Assembly (NCBI GenBank): GCA_963781785.1
Contig: CAWAHD010000005.1
Coordinates: 1,116,001 to 1,180,000, forward strand
Source: CAWAHD01 sp963781785
Lineage (GTDB): Bacteria; Planctomycetota; Planctomycetia; Isosphaerales; Isosphaeraceae
Direction of reading: 5' to 3'
Length of the DNA: 64,000 nt
The translations under genes and the position numbers were made by a program. Below, in pieces: positions 8,080 to 15,591 of this stretch. The first letter of the stretch is position 1. Each line of letters opens with the position of its first letter. A model generated the notes under the pieces. That model ran no database searches. It saw only the letters and a list, made by a program, of their open reading frames with translations, and had not been told where the DNA came from.

Positions 8080-8175
8080 ATGTGCACTCTAAGTCACCCA
8101 ACATTCAGCCAGCTAACGAAATACGCTTGTCGCGAATCCGCAGGCCACCCCGGCGAATTCTTGGGTGTCTGGCAT

Positions 8176-8643
8176 CCCCTGATCTCATCCTCGCCATGGA
8201 CTCGCGACCACAGGCTACACGAGCGCCACAGTTCGCGCTCTCTCCACCAGACCGGCCGATAGCGGGTTTCGCTCTACGTAGCGCAACAGCGAAAGCAGGT
8301 GATCGTCGCTCTGAACCGGAAAACTCTGGAAACGCCCCTGGTAGAGGTGTCCATAGCCGACGGTGCGGTGCGAGACGCGCCACCGTACTGCGTGGGTGTG
8401 CGCCAGCCGGCGAAAGAAATCCGTCACCTGACCGTCCTGTTCCGGCCAGACAACAAAGTGCCAGTGATTCGACATGACACAATACGACAGGATGCGGATG
8501 GGTTGCCGATCGTGTGCCTCCGCCATCACCCGCTCGAACGCCTCGAAGCCGGCATCCTTGCGAAACATATGCATCCGCCCGACCGATCGGTTCAAGACGT
8601 GATAAACCTGCCCACCAGGCGCGACTCTAGCAGTCCTTGGCGT
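8176..8643 (-). pseudogene. Near full-length REP-associated tyrosine transposase, inactivated
   Basis: Reads TPRTARVAPGGQVYHVLNRS from 8643, where the normal start ATG is ACG. It continues FRKDAGFEAFERVMAEA, LSYCVMSNHWHFVVWP (HUH-like metal site), YGHLYQGRFQSFPVQSDDH and LLRYVERNPLSAGLVERA, which carries the catalytic Tyr. A frameshift near 8235 leads to a TAG; the other frame continues LWRSCSLWSRVHGEDEIR, the usual next segment. The basic C-terminal tail is missing. RAYTs are domesticated IS200-like enzymes that mobilise REP hairpins. With the start lost and the end shifted it is most likely dead. Copies of its 5' and 3' ends lie at 4468 and 15516. Confidence 0.85.
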
Positions 8644-8685
8644 GATCAGAATGAATCCCAGAACGGCCGATCGAGCTCAATACTA

Positions 8686-8707
8686 ATCGCGTCCCGGTTT
8701 CCATCCC
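8686..8707 (+). repeat. Short RAYT-associated repeat, copy 3
   Basis: ATCGCGTCCCGGTTTCCATC plus CC, 43 bp upstream of the RAYT start position, exactly as in the copy at 4621-4642. Confidence 0.6.
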
Positions 8708-8782
8708 TCGCGCAAATGATGGAGCCGTACCTCTCACAGCGGCCATCAAGCGATGGGCAGGGGGGCCGTCCCTCGGCACGCG

Positions 8783-9886
8783 TCAATAGGCATCGCTGCC
8801 CACAACCTCCCCGCCGGCGCGGGTATAGAGCGCTTGCCAGACCCCGTTCTTGGGCAGATTCTCCCACGCACCCGTCGGGCTGTAGGTCGCTCCCTGCGGT
8901 ACGCCAAAGCCAGAGAGATCCACCGGCCAACACTGGATCGATTCTTTGATGAATCGCACGGCCCCGTCACCCATGAGCGCGTTCAGGCCGCCAGGGTGAA
9001 GGCTCGAAGCCGCCGACGGCAGCACAACCGCGTTCGCGTCCTCGAAGAGATTGGGCGGCAGCATGCCAATGCAGAGTGTGTCACCGGGCGTGCTGGAGAA
9101 CCACCAGCCGTACTTCGGGTTAGGAATGCCGTTTTCGCGCAGAGTCGTTGTCGCCCGCTCGCAGACGAACACGGTGTTGCCCAAACCATCGGTAACCGAA
9201 GCGAGGCGAATTGGCGAAAGGTCGTTGAAACACCCGTTTGCCTCTGCCACGGCAAGCGGGTCCGGCCTGCATCCGTTGATTCGATTAGGGTATGCGATCA
9301 CGGGAACCGTTCCAAAACAACCTGTGTAGCTCGTGAAAACCGCGTTCAGATGGTCGTTCGGTCCGGCCAGGCCAAACTGTACAAAGTGAGTCATATCGAC
9401 GGGACGCGCGCCGCCGGAATCGGTGTCGCTGGGGCAGGAATAGATCCCCACCGACACGCTGAAAATCGTCCGGTTCTCGTATCCATAGATTGTCGTCGAG
9501 CAATTGACCGAGTTGTACAACGGCTGCTGATCGATTTGCGGCAGGACCATCACCCAGATGCTTTTCTCCCCGCCTCTCGCGGTGCACGGAGGGTTGGGCC
9601 CGGCCGTCCGCGGATCGTAATCGGTCATGTGACCGATGGGCAGCGCCCCGTACGATTGGGAATAGGAATGGAGCCCGATCCCGATCTGATGCAGGTTGTT
9701 GATGCACTGGGCGCGCCGACTCGATTCGCGCGCGCTCTGCACTGCGGGGAGTAAAAGGCCGACGAGCAGGCCGATAACTGCGATAACCGTTAGCAGCTCG
9801 ATCAGCGTGAAGCCCCGGGTTCTGTTCGAGCCAGCACCCGGGTGGGCGGCACGCCGGTGATCATCAATTCGGCCCCGACCCCGCAC
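8783..9886 (-). CDS. DUF1559 family pseudopilin-like protein
   Basis: A prepilin-type N-terminus (RGFTLIELLTVIAVIGLLVG, LLLPAVQSARESSRRAQC) is followed by a ~300-residue extracellular domain with NLHQIGIGLHSY, several cysteines (YSCPSD) and the C-terminal H-X9-DG motif HPGGLNALMGDGAVRF. DUF1559 proteins are planctomycete-specific, processed like type IV pseudopilins; their exact role is unknown. The start is uncertain: GTG at 9886 gives a short leader before the RGFTLIE site, while an ATG at 10042 would overlap the upstream gene. It is the last gene of a minus-strand cluster of DUF1573 and exported proteins. It is divergent in sequence from the four DUF1559 copies at 43-49 kb. Confidence 0.85.
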   Translation of the reverse strand: MRGRGRIDDHRRAAHPGAGSNRTRGFTLIELLTVIAVIGLLVGLLLPAVQSARESSRRAQCINNLHQIGIGLHSYSQSYGALPIGHMTDYDPRTAGPNPPCTARGGEKSIWVMVLPQIDQQPLYNSVNCSTTIYGYENRTIFSVSVGIYSCPSDTDSGGARPVDMTHFVQFGLAGPNDHLNAVFTSYTGCFGTVPVIAYPNRINGCRPDPLAVAEANGCFNDLSPIRLASVTDGLGNTVFVCERATTTLRENGIPNPKYGWWFSSTPGDTLCIGMLPPNLFEDANAVVLPSAASSLHPGGLNALMGDGAVRFIKESIQCWPVDLSGFGVPQGATYSPTGAWENLPKNGVWQALYTRAGGEVVGSDAY

Positions 9887-9986
9887 GCGGCGTCTGAGCA
9901 CGGCCCGGTCGAGTGCAAAATGGCCATCGACCGCCGGCCGGCCGATCGGCACGGAACGCGCCGATCGGGTCGCACCGCGCCAAGCC

Positions 9987-11063
9987 TCAACGGCTGCTCG
10001 CGGTATTCCTGGGATCGTATCGCACCGGAAGTCTGATTCCATGCCCCACCTTCTTGCTCTTGAGGACGATGCAATCCCCATCGGCCGCCGCCGGGAGGTT
10101 CTCGTGGGATGGCACCGTGATCGTCAGCCGCAGTCTCTGCGTCGTCTTATCGAATTGGTCGACCTCGACGTGAACATTGTCTGGCTTGTGCGCGACCTCA
10201 AGGTCACGCCACTCGGCGTCGTGTGCTTCATAATACACATCTTTACCGACCTGATCACCCGGGGACCCGTCAACGTGGATCTCGGCCAGAGAGAGGGTGA
10301 AGGGTACCTTGAATGCGCATTGAACTGGAATATCGCGGATCACGCGACCGGCGGAGATGACCGATACGGTTCCCGTGACGCTGCTCGCCCCACCCTTGGG
10401 TGTGACGGTGATCTCCACCGTGTAGTGCGTCTTGAACCTCTCGTCGCCGACGCTGCCGGGCTCGGGCTCGTAAAGCTGGGCTTCGATCAATTCCGGGTCC
10501 GAGACCTTGAGCTCCGGCTTGGGCGTGGCGGTCGACGTCGACATGGTCACGAGGCTCAGCCGCTTTTTCGCCGGCCGCAAGGGTAGGCCGCCGGCGACAA
10601 AACGATCCGGGAATGCACGGAGCGGATCCTCGACCTGAAATTGCAAGGACGCCGTGGCGTCGGCCAGCGGCCGGCCATCGCACTCCGTGGAGACGTGGGC
10701 GACGAATGTCTGCAAGGGCTCTGGTTTCGCCGTCCCGAAGGCCTTCAACACAAACGCGCAGCTTTGGTTGGGCGCGATAGAGAGCGGCAGTCTCTTGCCA
10801 CCGCCAACCACCGCGGTCGTGCAGCCGCACTGGGTGCTCAGCTCAGTCACCGTAACGGGTTTGCCAAGCGGGTTGACGATCCGGAACTCCGCCGACACGT
10901 ACTCGTTCTCAGGATAGATCCGATCCGTCAATCTCACGACAGCAGGCTCCACCGAAACGGTAAGCCCGGGTGCACCCTTGTTGCATCCGGGCGTGGCGGC
11001 GGCGAGCAGGGAAGCGAACAGAGCGTTCCGGAGAGGACTGGACGGCGGGCCCTGGTTGCGCAT
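9987..11063 (-). CDS. DUF1573 family lipoprotein
   Basis: 358 residues with a lipoprotein-type signal (LFASLLAAATPGC, Cys about residue 27). An Ig-like DUF1573 domain follows: VSAEFRIVNPLGKPVTVTEL then STQCGCTTA, the Cys-x-Cys centre of the family. A second beta-rich region follows (THYTVEITVTPKGG; VRLPVRYD-like end). DUF1573 proteins are periplasmic or surface Ig-fold proteins of unknown function, common in planctomycetes and Bacteroidetes. The gene is 30 nt downstream of the 11094 gene and 100 nt upstream of the DUF1559 gene, in the same direction. It is the largest of three DUF1573-type genes in this cluster. Confidence 0.85.
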   Translation of the reverse strand: MRNQGPPSSPLRNALFASLLAAATPGCNKGAPGLTVSVEPAVVRLTDRIYPENEYVSAEFRIVNPLGKPVTVTELSTQCGCTTAVVGGGKRLPLSIAPNQSCAFVLKAFGTAKPEPLQTFVAHVSTECDGRPLADATASLQFQVEDPLRAFPDRFVAGGLPLRPAKKRLSLVTMSTSTATPKPELKVSDPELIEAQLYEPEPGSVGDERFKTHYTVEITVTPKGGASSVTGTVSVISAGRVIRDIPVQCAFKVPFTLSLAEIHVDGSPGDQVGKDVYYEAHDAEWRDLEVAHKPDNVHVEVDQFDKTTQRLRLTITVPSHENLPAAADGDCIVLKSKKVGHGIRLPVRYDPRNTASSR

Positions 11064-11093
11064 GGTCGCAGGTCCTTAAGAGCATCCTGCCGC

Positions 11094-12197
11094 TTACGAT
11101 GAAAATGCGGTTCCTTGCCGTCTCAGAAGCGCGCGGCGAAGCCAGAAAACTCCGATGAGGGCAACGGTCGCCACCGCGATCCAGGCCACCTTGCCACCCC
11201 ATCCGCCCTGCCGGGCCTTCCGCGCGAAGGCCGCCATCCCGTCCAGCTTCCACCGTCTGAGCTCAGCGACGGTGCGAAACGTCCTCACGGGCTTGCCGTC
11301 TCCCCAGAGGTGAAAACAAGGTTCTTGAGTGTTGTCGGCGACCACGATCCCCGGTGGAAACTCCATGTGGTGGAGATTGTCGTCGTCGAATGGCTCGTTC
11401 AAGACGACGTCCGACATCACCACTTCGTAAATGCGCCCGGCGGTCGTAGGCGAGACTCCTCGAATTATCTTGGGCAGAAAGATCCCCGGCCGTGGCTCCT
11501 GGAATTCGACCACGGACATATCCGCGAACCACTCAAAGATTTTGCCCTTGGGGTTGAGCACTTTCAGCTCTGTCATGAGATAATTGTGTGATGGGTCGAA
11601 AGACATGATCCTCTTGACCCCGCTTCGGTTAGTGACGCTGAGGTTGTACCTTGCCTCGCCTCGCGCGTTTTTGCCGCTGACCGGGACCGGCGCCGAGCCT
11701 GCACAGAACTCGCGCAGCGTGAGTCCCACGTCCACGGCCAGCCAAACCGTACCGAGCCAGGCCGACTTGTATCCTGATGGGCCGAAGGGCTGGGGCGGTC
11801 CAATCTCAGCGGTGATCCTTTTGCCGGTCGACTCGAGCTCGGCGACGTCGATTGTGCCGGACGGCGTTTCTTCCGGACTCAAGCCGGCATAGAGGATCAT
11901 CCGCTGCCCCTCGGGCGTGGTCAGATAATCCTTGAACACAACGCTCGAGACGATCTTGCCGTCGGTGAAGCTGTTGTGCGAAGAGGTGCTGAACCGCTCA
12001 TTCTCGCCGTTCCTGGCGACCGAATACTCGACAATTGGTTTCCAAGTCTTTCCGCCGTCCTCGCTGACGCGCAGCTCGATCTTTGCCTTGATCGAACGGA
12101 TCTGGCTCAACGTCTCCTCATGCCGCCTGAGGAGCTCATTGAGATCGATCGCGCCGACGAGCGCCGCCGCGACGGAGGCGCAAAGAAGCAGATGCAT
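11094..12197 (-). CDS. Exported protein with C-terminal membrane anchor, LolA-like pattern, function unknown
   Basis: 367 residues. The ATG at 12195-12197 has a strong GGGAGGAG site. The N-terminus MHLLLCASVAAALVGA is a signal peptide. The body begins ELLRRHEETLSQIRSIKAKI, typical of LolA-like outer-membrane sorting proteins, and contains beta-strand-rich parts (SFDPSHNYLMTELKVLNPKG; FLPKIIRGVSP). A late segment, NLHHMEFPPGIVVADN, resembles the end of such domains. Residues ~335-355 form a membrane helix (VAWIAVATVALIGVFWL) with an Arg-rich end, so it stays membrane-anchored. It lies between the Cys-rich mini-protein and the DUF1573 lipoprotein and is likely co-expressed with them. The fold assignment is inference. 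Confidence 0.75.
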   Translation of the reverse strand: MHLLLCASVAAALVGAIDLNELLRRHEETLSQIRSIKAKIELRVSEDGGKTWKPIVEYSVARNGENERFSTSSHNSFTDGKIVSSVVFKDYLTTPEGQRMILYAGLSPEETPSGTIDVAELESTGKRITAEIGPPQPFGPSGYKSAWLGTVWLAVDVGLTLREFCAGSAPVPVSGKNARGEARYNLSVTNRSGVKRIMSFDPSHNYLMTELKVLNPKGKIFEWFADMSVVEFQEPRPGIFLPKIIRGVSPTTAGRIYEVVMSDVVLNEPFDDDNLHHMEFPPGIVVADNTQEPCFHLWGDGKPVRTFRTVAELRRWKLDGMAAFARKARQGGWGGKVAWIAVATVALIGVFWLRRALLRRQGTAFSS

Positions 12198-12254
12198 GGT
12201 GCTCCTCCCGGTCCGGGACCGTAGCCCCGGACCAAGCCCGGTATGAACGTAGGA

Positions 12255-12542
12255 TCAGCATGCGATTGGGTTACACGTGCACAGCAAAAGGTCCTGGCAA
12301 GCTGCACCGCTGTTCACGCACGGGAGGAGAGCGTAGGACGTACAGTTCCCCACTTGGCCGAAAGAGGTGCAGATTCCGGTGCATGTTGACACCGTAAGTG
12401 GGCAGCTCTTCAGCGCGGGGTCGCACCACTCGTTGAGGATCAAGGCTTCGGCGAACTGGGGCATCAACGCCGCACCGACTACATTCAACCAGACCACCAA
12501 GACGATGGTCGTCAGGGCGTCAACAAGGGCTCGTGAACGCAT
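12255..12542 (-). CDS. Small secreted cysteine-rich protein (10 Cys in 57 residues)
   Basis: 95 residues. The ATG at 12540-12542 is chosen because AAGGAG lies 7 nt before it. Residues ~8-28 are hydrophobic (ALTTIVLVVWLNVVGAALM) and act as signal or anchor. The rest holds ten cysteines: NEWC, LKSC, VSTC, TGIC, VGNC, LLPC, GAAC, LLLC, CTC and final C. An even cysteine number and many Ser/Thr/Gly suggest a disulfide-knotted exported peptide. No known family comes to mind. It is encoded inside the DUF1573/DUF1559 cluster, with genes 57 nt downstream and 97 nt upstream in the same direction. Confidence 0.75.
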   Translation of the reverse strand: MRSRALVDALTTIVLVVWLNVVGAALMPQFAEALILNEWCDPALKSCPLTVSTCTGICTSFGQVGNCTSYALLPCVNSGAACQDLLLCTCNPIAC

Positions 12543-12549
12543 CGCTGAT

Positions 12550-12555
12550 CTCCTT
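12550..12555 (-). promoter_or_regulatory. Ribosome-binding site of the Cys-rich protein gene
   Basis: AAGGAG on the minus strand, 7 nt before the ATG at 12542. It fixes the start at this codon instead of the in-frame upstream codon at 12575. Confidence 0.7.
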
Positions 12556-12639
12556 GTCTGGCTAAAGACAAACACATTGCAACTTGGAAACCATCAGCCC
12601 CTCGCAGGGCGGACTTCGATTCACCTCCCTTCGAAACAT

Positions 12640-13197
12640 TCACTCCCCTGGACTTCCGCGGGCCGTTTCGAGTACCCGCCCCTTGATCGTGACGCCGATC
12701 AGGGGCTGGTATCTGTCGTCTGTGAGCAGCAGAATGTGCTCTTCAACTGAACCCACCGTTCCCGCGTGAACGGAAATCGGGATTCTTACACGCTCGCCTG
12801 CGTCGATTGTTATTGGGAACTGGCGCGTGATTGAGCAAATCTGCGAGCGTGACAGATGATGGACGCCGACCCGATGATCCGCGCGGTTGTCGAGCTCGAC
12901 CTCGAGGGCTCGGGACTCTCCCTTCTGCATATCCCCGAATGAAAGAACGTAGGGGTCGACCAGCAATCGATCGCCGTTTAGATAGGCTATACCAGCCCGA
13001 ATCGAACCAAACTCGTGAATCGACCAACACGCGAGAAATAAAAGCTCAGCGCTGAAAAGAGCGATCGATGCGATCAGCACGGACCGCCAACCGGTTGCCT
13101 TCAGTTTTGCAACGAGCGTACCGCCGACAGCACACCCGCTGACTCGCCCCGGGCGACCGACCCAGCTCACCCGTTCATCGACTGTGCTCTCATCCAC
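12640..13197 (-). CDS. Membrane-anchored DUF1573-like protein
   Basis: 185 residues from a GTG. A hydrophobic helix at ~40-58 (VLIASIALFSAELLFLACW) is followed by one Ig-like domain: VLSFGDMQKGESRALEVELD then NRADHRVGVHHL. This is the DUF1573 pattern in which a transition-like motif precedes the Cys centre. Here the Cys-x-Cys pair is reduced to one Cys (SQICSITRQF). It ends with strands PISVHAGTVGSVEEHILLLT and IKGRVLE. Probably the cell-surface partner of the neighbouring DUF1573 proteins. Spacing to neighbours is 41 nt upstream and 97 nt downstream. The start is not certain, since no good ribosome-binding site precedes it. Confidence 0.7.
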   Translation of the reverse strand: MDESTVDERVSWVGRPGRVSGCAVGGTLVAKLKATGWRSVLIASIALFSAELLFLACWSIHEFGSIRAGIAYLNGDRLLVDPYVLSFGDMQKGESRALEVELDNRADHRVGVHHLSRSQICSITRQFPITIDAGERVRIPISVHAGTVGSVEEHILLLTDDRYQPLIGVTIKGRVLETARGSPGE

Positions 13198-13238
13198 GGC
13201 TATCCACTCAATCAGAAAATGTGTATGCCGCGCGCAAA

Positions 13239-13745
13239 TTATGGAGGCGTACGTTTCATAGCGGCCATGTCGGCGCCAGTCACTTCGACGCGAACGTGAG
13301 CACGAAAGACAATGGCTGCGTCGGGGTCGCGTCCCGTCAGCTCAATCGACAGGGTACCCCGGAATTCCGGGTCTTGGCCAGCATCAAAGGTAACCGCCAA
13401 ATGCTCAAGCTGTCCGGGAGGTATCTTTCCCGGCGCCGGACCGACCGTGAGACACGGGCAACTCGTGTCGACTCGCTGGACGGTAATCACGTCCGCCCCC
13501 CGATTGCACAGTAAGATTGTCGCAGTCGCCGAATGTCCCGCAGCCACTTTCCCCATCAACATCGGGTTCGGGCTGGCCTCGAGCGGCAAAACTGCCACTC
13601 CCGTCTTCGGATTCAACGGGGAGGGCGGATCATTCAGCCACAACAGAGCGATCGGAAGGGCGGTGAAGACGACGACAGCGCCAGCCGGCAATACGAACAT
13701 GCGGAGAGAACGCGGGGAGTTGCAAAGCGAAGATGTGGCGTGCAT
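13239..13745 (-). CDS. Membrane-anchored DUF1573 protein
   Basis: 168 residues. The ATG at 13743-13745 follows a GAGG at 8 nt. An N-terminal anchor (MFVLPAGAVVVFTALPIALL) is followed by a single DUF1573 domain: HSATATILLCNRGADVITVQ, then VDTSCPCLTV with the Cys-x-Cys centre, PGQLEHLAVTFDAG and GTLSIELTGRD. It is the first gene of the six-gene minus-strand cluster ending at 8783, so its upstream region 13746-13891 probably carries the cluster promoter. That region is shared with the divergent truncated GT87 gene. Alternative upstream ATGs exist without a ribosome-binding site. Confidence 0.8.
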   Translation of the reverse strand: MHATSSLCNSPRSLRMFVLPAGAVVVFTALPIALLWLNDPPSPLNPKTGVAVLPLEASPNPMLMGKVAAGHSATATILLCNRGADVITVQRVDTSCPCLTVGPAPGKIPPGQLEHLAVTFDAGQDPEFRGTLSIELTGRDPDAAIVFRAHVRVEVTGADMAAMKRTPP

Positions 13746-13891
13746 CGGCGTGGCCTCGAAGGAGCAATCCGAAGCCAATAACGCACGGCGCATTTTGAAC
13801 GGCGCCAAGCGCCGCGTCAAGGGCACTTTTGAAAAATTCTTCCAACCGGAAATTGGTTTATTTCACCAGGCCCCCAACAAAAGGCTGCTTC

Positions 13892-14101
13892 ATGCCGCGG
13901 GATCCGCTAGACCCTTGGCCCAATGAACAGCGCTGGATCTGGCCCACAGTCGCGTGCTGGGTTGCGCTTCTGCGCAGCGCCGGCTTCCTGGAGGCAGTTC
14001 GGCTTAGATCGCCCCTCGGAACCGGCCCCGACTTTTTCCAGGAATATGCATCAGCCCAGAGCTGGCTCGATGGGCGTGCGATCAATGCCGATCACCATTA
14101 G
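13892..14101 (+). pseudogene. N-terminal fragment of a DUF2029/GT87-like membrane glycosyltransferase
   Basis: About 69 residues from ATG 13892: MPRDPLDPWPNEQRWIWPTV, a membrane helix, then GTGPDFFQEYASAQSWLDGR, AINADHH and stop. The DFF.(E/F)..A(S)A..WL.G pattern is the conserved first extracytoplasmic loop of GT87-type polyprenol-phosphate-dependent mannosyltransferases. These normally have 350-500 residues and ten or more helices, so over 80% is missing. Downstream DNA is repeat-like (GCGTGAGAAAGCGAA occurs twice at about 14121-14157), suggesting truncation by rearrangement. Confidence 0.55.
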
Positions 14102-14417
14102 GCCGGCCCGCGTTTACTCGGCGTGAGAAAGCGAAGTACGCGGGCGTGAGAAAGCGAAGACAGCCAGGTGGAAGTTGGCAAGACGGGCGTTCACGGACCT
14201 AGGGACGGCCGGAGACCGGGCGCCACGGAGCACGTGGCGTTTTGTTTGCTGATCGGCTCGTAGACCGTTCGGACAAGAGGCCACCTCTGTCGTGTGGTGA
14301 TCACGCCTCGCCACACTGGTTGATCAGGGGAGCGACCCCACACAGCCCTATCCGACGCTCTAGATCCGACAGAGCGCCACGCTTCCGCTTCGGCTTGGGG
14401 TTCCGGGGACACCATAC
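14102..14417. other. Gene-free stretch with short direct repeats
   Basis: Begins with two copies of GCGTGAGAAAGCGAAG about 23 bp apart (about 14121 and 14143). No frame shows a recognisable protein. The right end grades into the RAYT copy B sequence from about 14395. Confidence 0.45.
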
Positions 14418-14813
14418 TCACTTCCCTGGCTGTCGTTTCGGGAGCTTCTGCTGTTTGCGAATGCGCCGGGACCGTGGCTTCGGTCGGGGGCTTCTGACGT
14501 CTGAGGATTCAGCCGAGGTTCTGTTCGAGTGTTGCCAAAAACTCGTCGTCACCAAGAGGCCGGCCAGGACGCGCGCGGGCACGGAGGAAGTCGATGTCCT
14601 CTTCGCAAATCACCCTGGCGAGGAAGCCGCGCCACGGAGGCGCCAACTTCGGGAGAGGAGCGACGCGGTACGAGCGCGTTGTCCAGTCGACGCACGTGAG
14701 CAGCAGCGCTGCTCCACCGATGGCGGCTCGGCGCGTTGTCCAGCCCGGCGCGCATGCGGTTGAGCTCCAGGTACCGCGCGGCGGTCAGCAGGTACGGCTC
14801 ATCGATCGCCGCG
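14418..14813 (-). pseudogene. 3' remnant of the second RAYT family (copy B)
   Basis: The reverse strand reads YLLTAARYLELNRMRAGLDN near 14790-14740 (the Y1 helix that carries the catalytic Tyr), then RHRWSSAAAHV, and in another frame segments matching the AHARAGRPLGDDEFLATLEQ C-terminus, with a stop at 14418. Several shifts interrupt it. About 350 bp are closely related to copy A at 6297-6665, but copy B keeps more of the 5' side. The HUH part is missing. Confidence 0.65.
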
Positions 14814-15098
14814 ATGATCGTCCAGGAGATCGAGTCAGAGCACCGGTGGGAGGGGCTGTTCGGCCGTCCCCAGTCGGCCGACGTCCTCTCGCGGATGGCG
14901 CACGAGGAGCTGGCTGAAGCCCGGGCGGGGCCTCGCGAGGCCGCCCGACATGAACGACCTATGAATTCGCTCTTGCTGCCCCGGTTCTTCGTGCTGTACC
15001 GGGCCTTGCCCGAGCGGATCCGCGAACAGGCGCCGCAAGCCTATCCCACATCGAGCTCCAGCCGGAGCACAACGGCAAGTTGGCGACCATCTCGCTGA
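14814..15098 (+). pseudogene. Decayed toxin-antitoxin pair joined into one frame
   Basis: The first part (from ATG 14814), MIVQEIESEHRWEGLFGRPQ then DVLSRMAHEELAEARAG, matches the C-terminal half of small antitoxins (E.RW.ELF......L..LA.EALAE..AG). The second part (from ATG 14961), MNSLLLPRFFVLYRALPERI then REQAPQAY, matches the N-terminus of HigB-like toxins (RFW.LY..LP..IR..A..AY). Both are truncated and now share one frame. The toxin core strands are absent. Located in the segment that RAYT copy B has and copy A lacks. Confidence 0.5.
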
Positions 15099-15208
15099 CA
15101 GTACCTCAAATGCCGGTTGGATGCCCTGTATCGATCGCGCCACCGACATGGCCTAAGTCCAATTTCTGAAAGGTGATGCGATAAAAACCAGGGTTTTTGA
15201 GCCCCGAG

Positions 15209-15431
15209 TTCCGATTATGCATGTGACATGGTCTAACCTATTGGCCTATACTGACTTGCAACAACGGATACCGAATACTCCGATTATGCATGCGACATGC
15301 TGTAACCCGTTTTTTTATATGCAGTTCTAAAATATGTTACCGCGCATTCCGATTATTCATGTGACATGCATAAGATTAATCTAGATAAAGGCTTAAGTCG
15401 CCACGTCCGTTCCGATTATTCACGTGACATG
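15209..15431 (+). repeat. Four direct repeats of a 22-bp motif in AT-rich DNA
   Basis: TTCCGATTATGCATGTGACA plus TG at 15209-15230, then variants at 15278-15299, 15348-15369 and 15410-15431 (consensus TTCCGATTATKCAYGYGACATG). Spacing is 69, 70 and 62 bp. The spacers differ in sequence and are unusually AT-rich for this genome. The layout resembles iterons, multiple transposase-binding sites of an IS end, or a multi-operator. No transposase or replication gene is adjacent. Confidence 0.75.
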
Positions 15432-15515
15432 CGCAACTCCGCTTCCCATAAAGAGTTGGAGAATCGAGGGGATTTTCGGCCCGCGCGGTTTTGTGTGTGA
15501 GGGCCGTCCGGTCCT

Positions 15516-15572
15516 CCCTGATCTCATCCTCGCCATGGACTCGCGACCACAGGCTACACGAGCGCCGCAGTT
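15516..15572 (-). pseudogene. 3' fragment of the first RAYT family
   Basis: CCTGATCTCATCCTCGCCAT and the next ~37 bp match 8176-8232. In minus translation it gives AQLRRSCSLWSRVHGEDEIR, the segment after the catalytic helix of RAYT. It is joined directly to the short repeat at 15573-15591, so everything between the upstream repeat and the 3' end of the transposase has been deleted. Confidence 0.7.
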
Positions 15573-15591
15573 GCGCTCCGGTTTCCGTCCC
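15573..15591 (+). repeat. Short RAYT-associated repeat, copy 4
   Basis: GCGCTCCGGTTTCCGTCCC, sharing CCGGTTTCCGTCCC with the copies at 6717 and (two mismatches at most) 4621 and 8686. It abuts the RAYT 3' fragment, giving a MITE-like mini-element. The following ~215 bp up to dxr contain no supported gene and probably the dxr promoter. Confidence 0.55.

Noticed and set aside
15209..15431. Four 22-bp repeats as a short CRISPR array
   Set aside because: Repeats differ from each other, spacing (62-70 bp) gives spacers of about 40-48 bp of AT-rich DNA, and no cas genes are near. Iteron or transposase-binding sites fit better.
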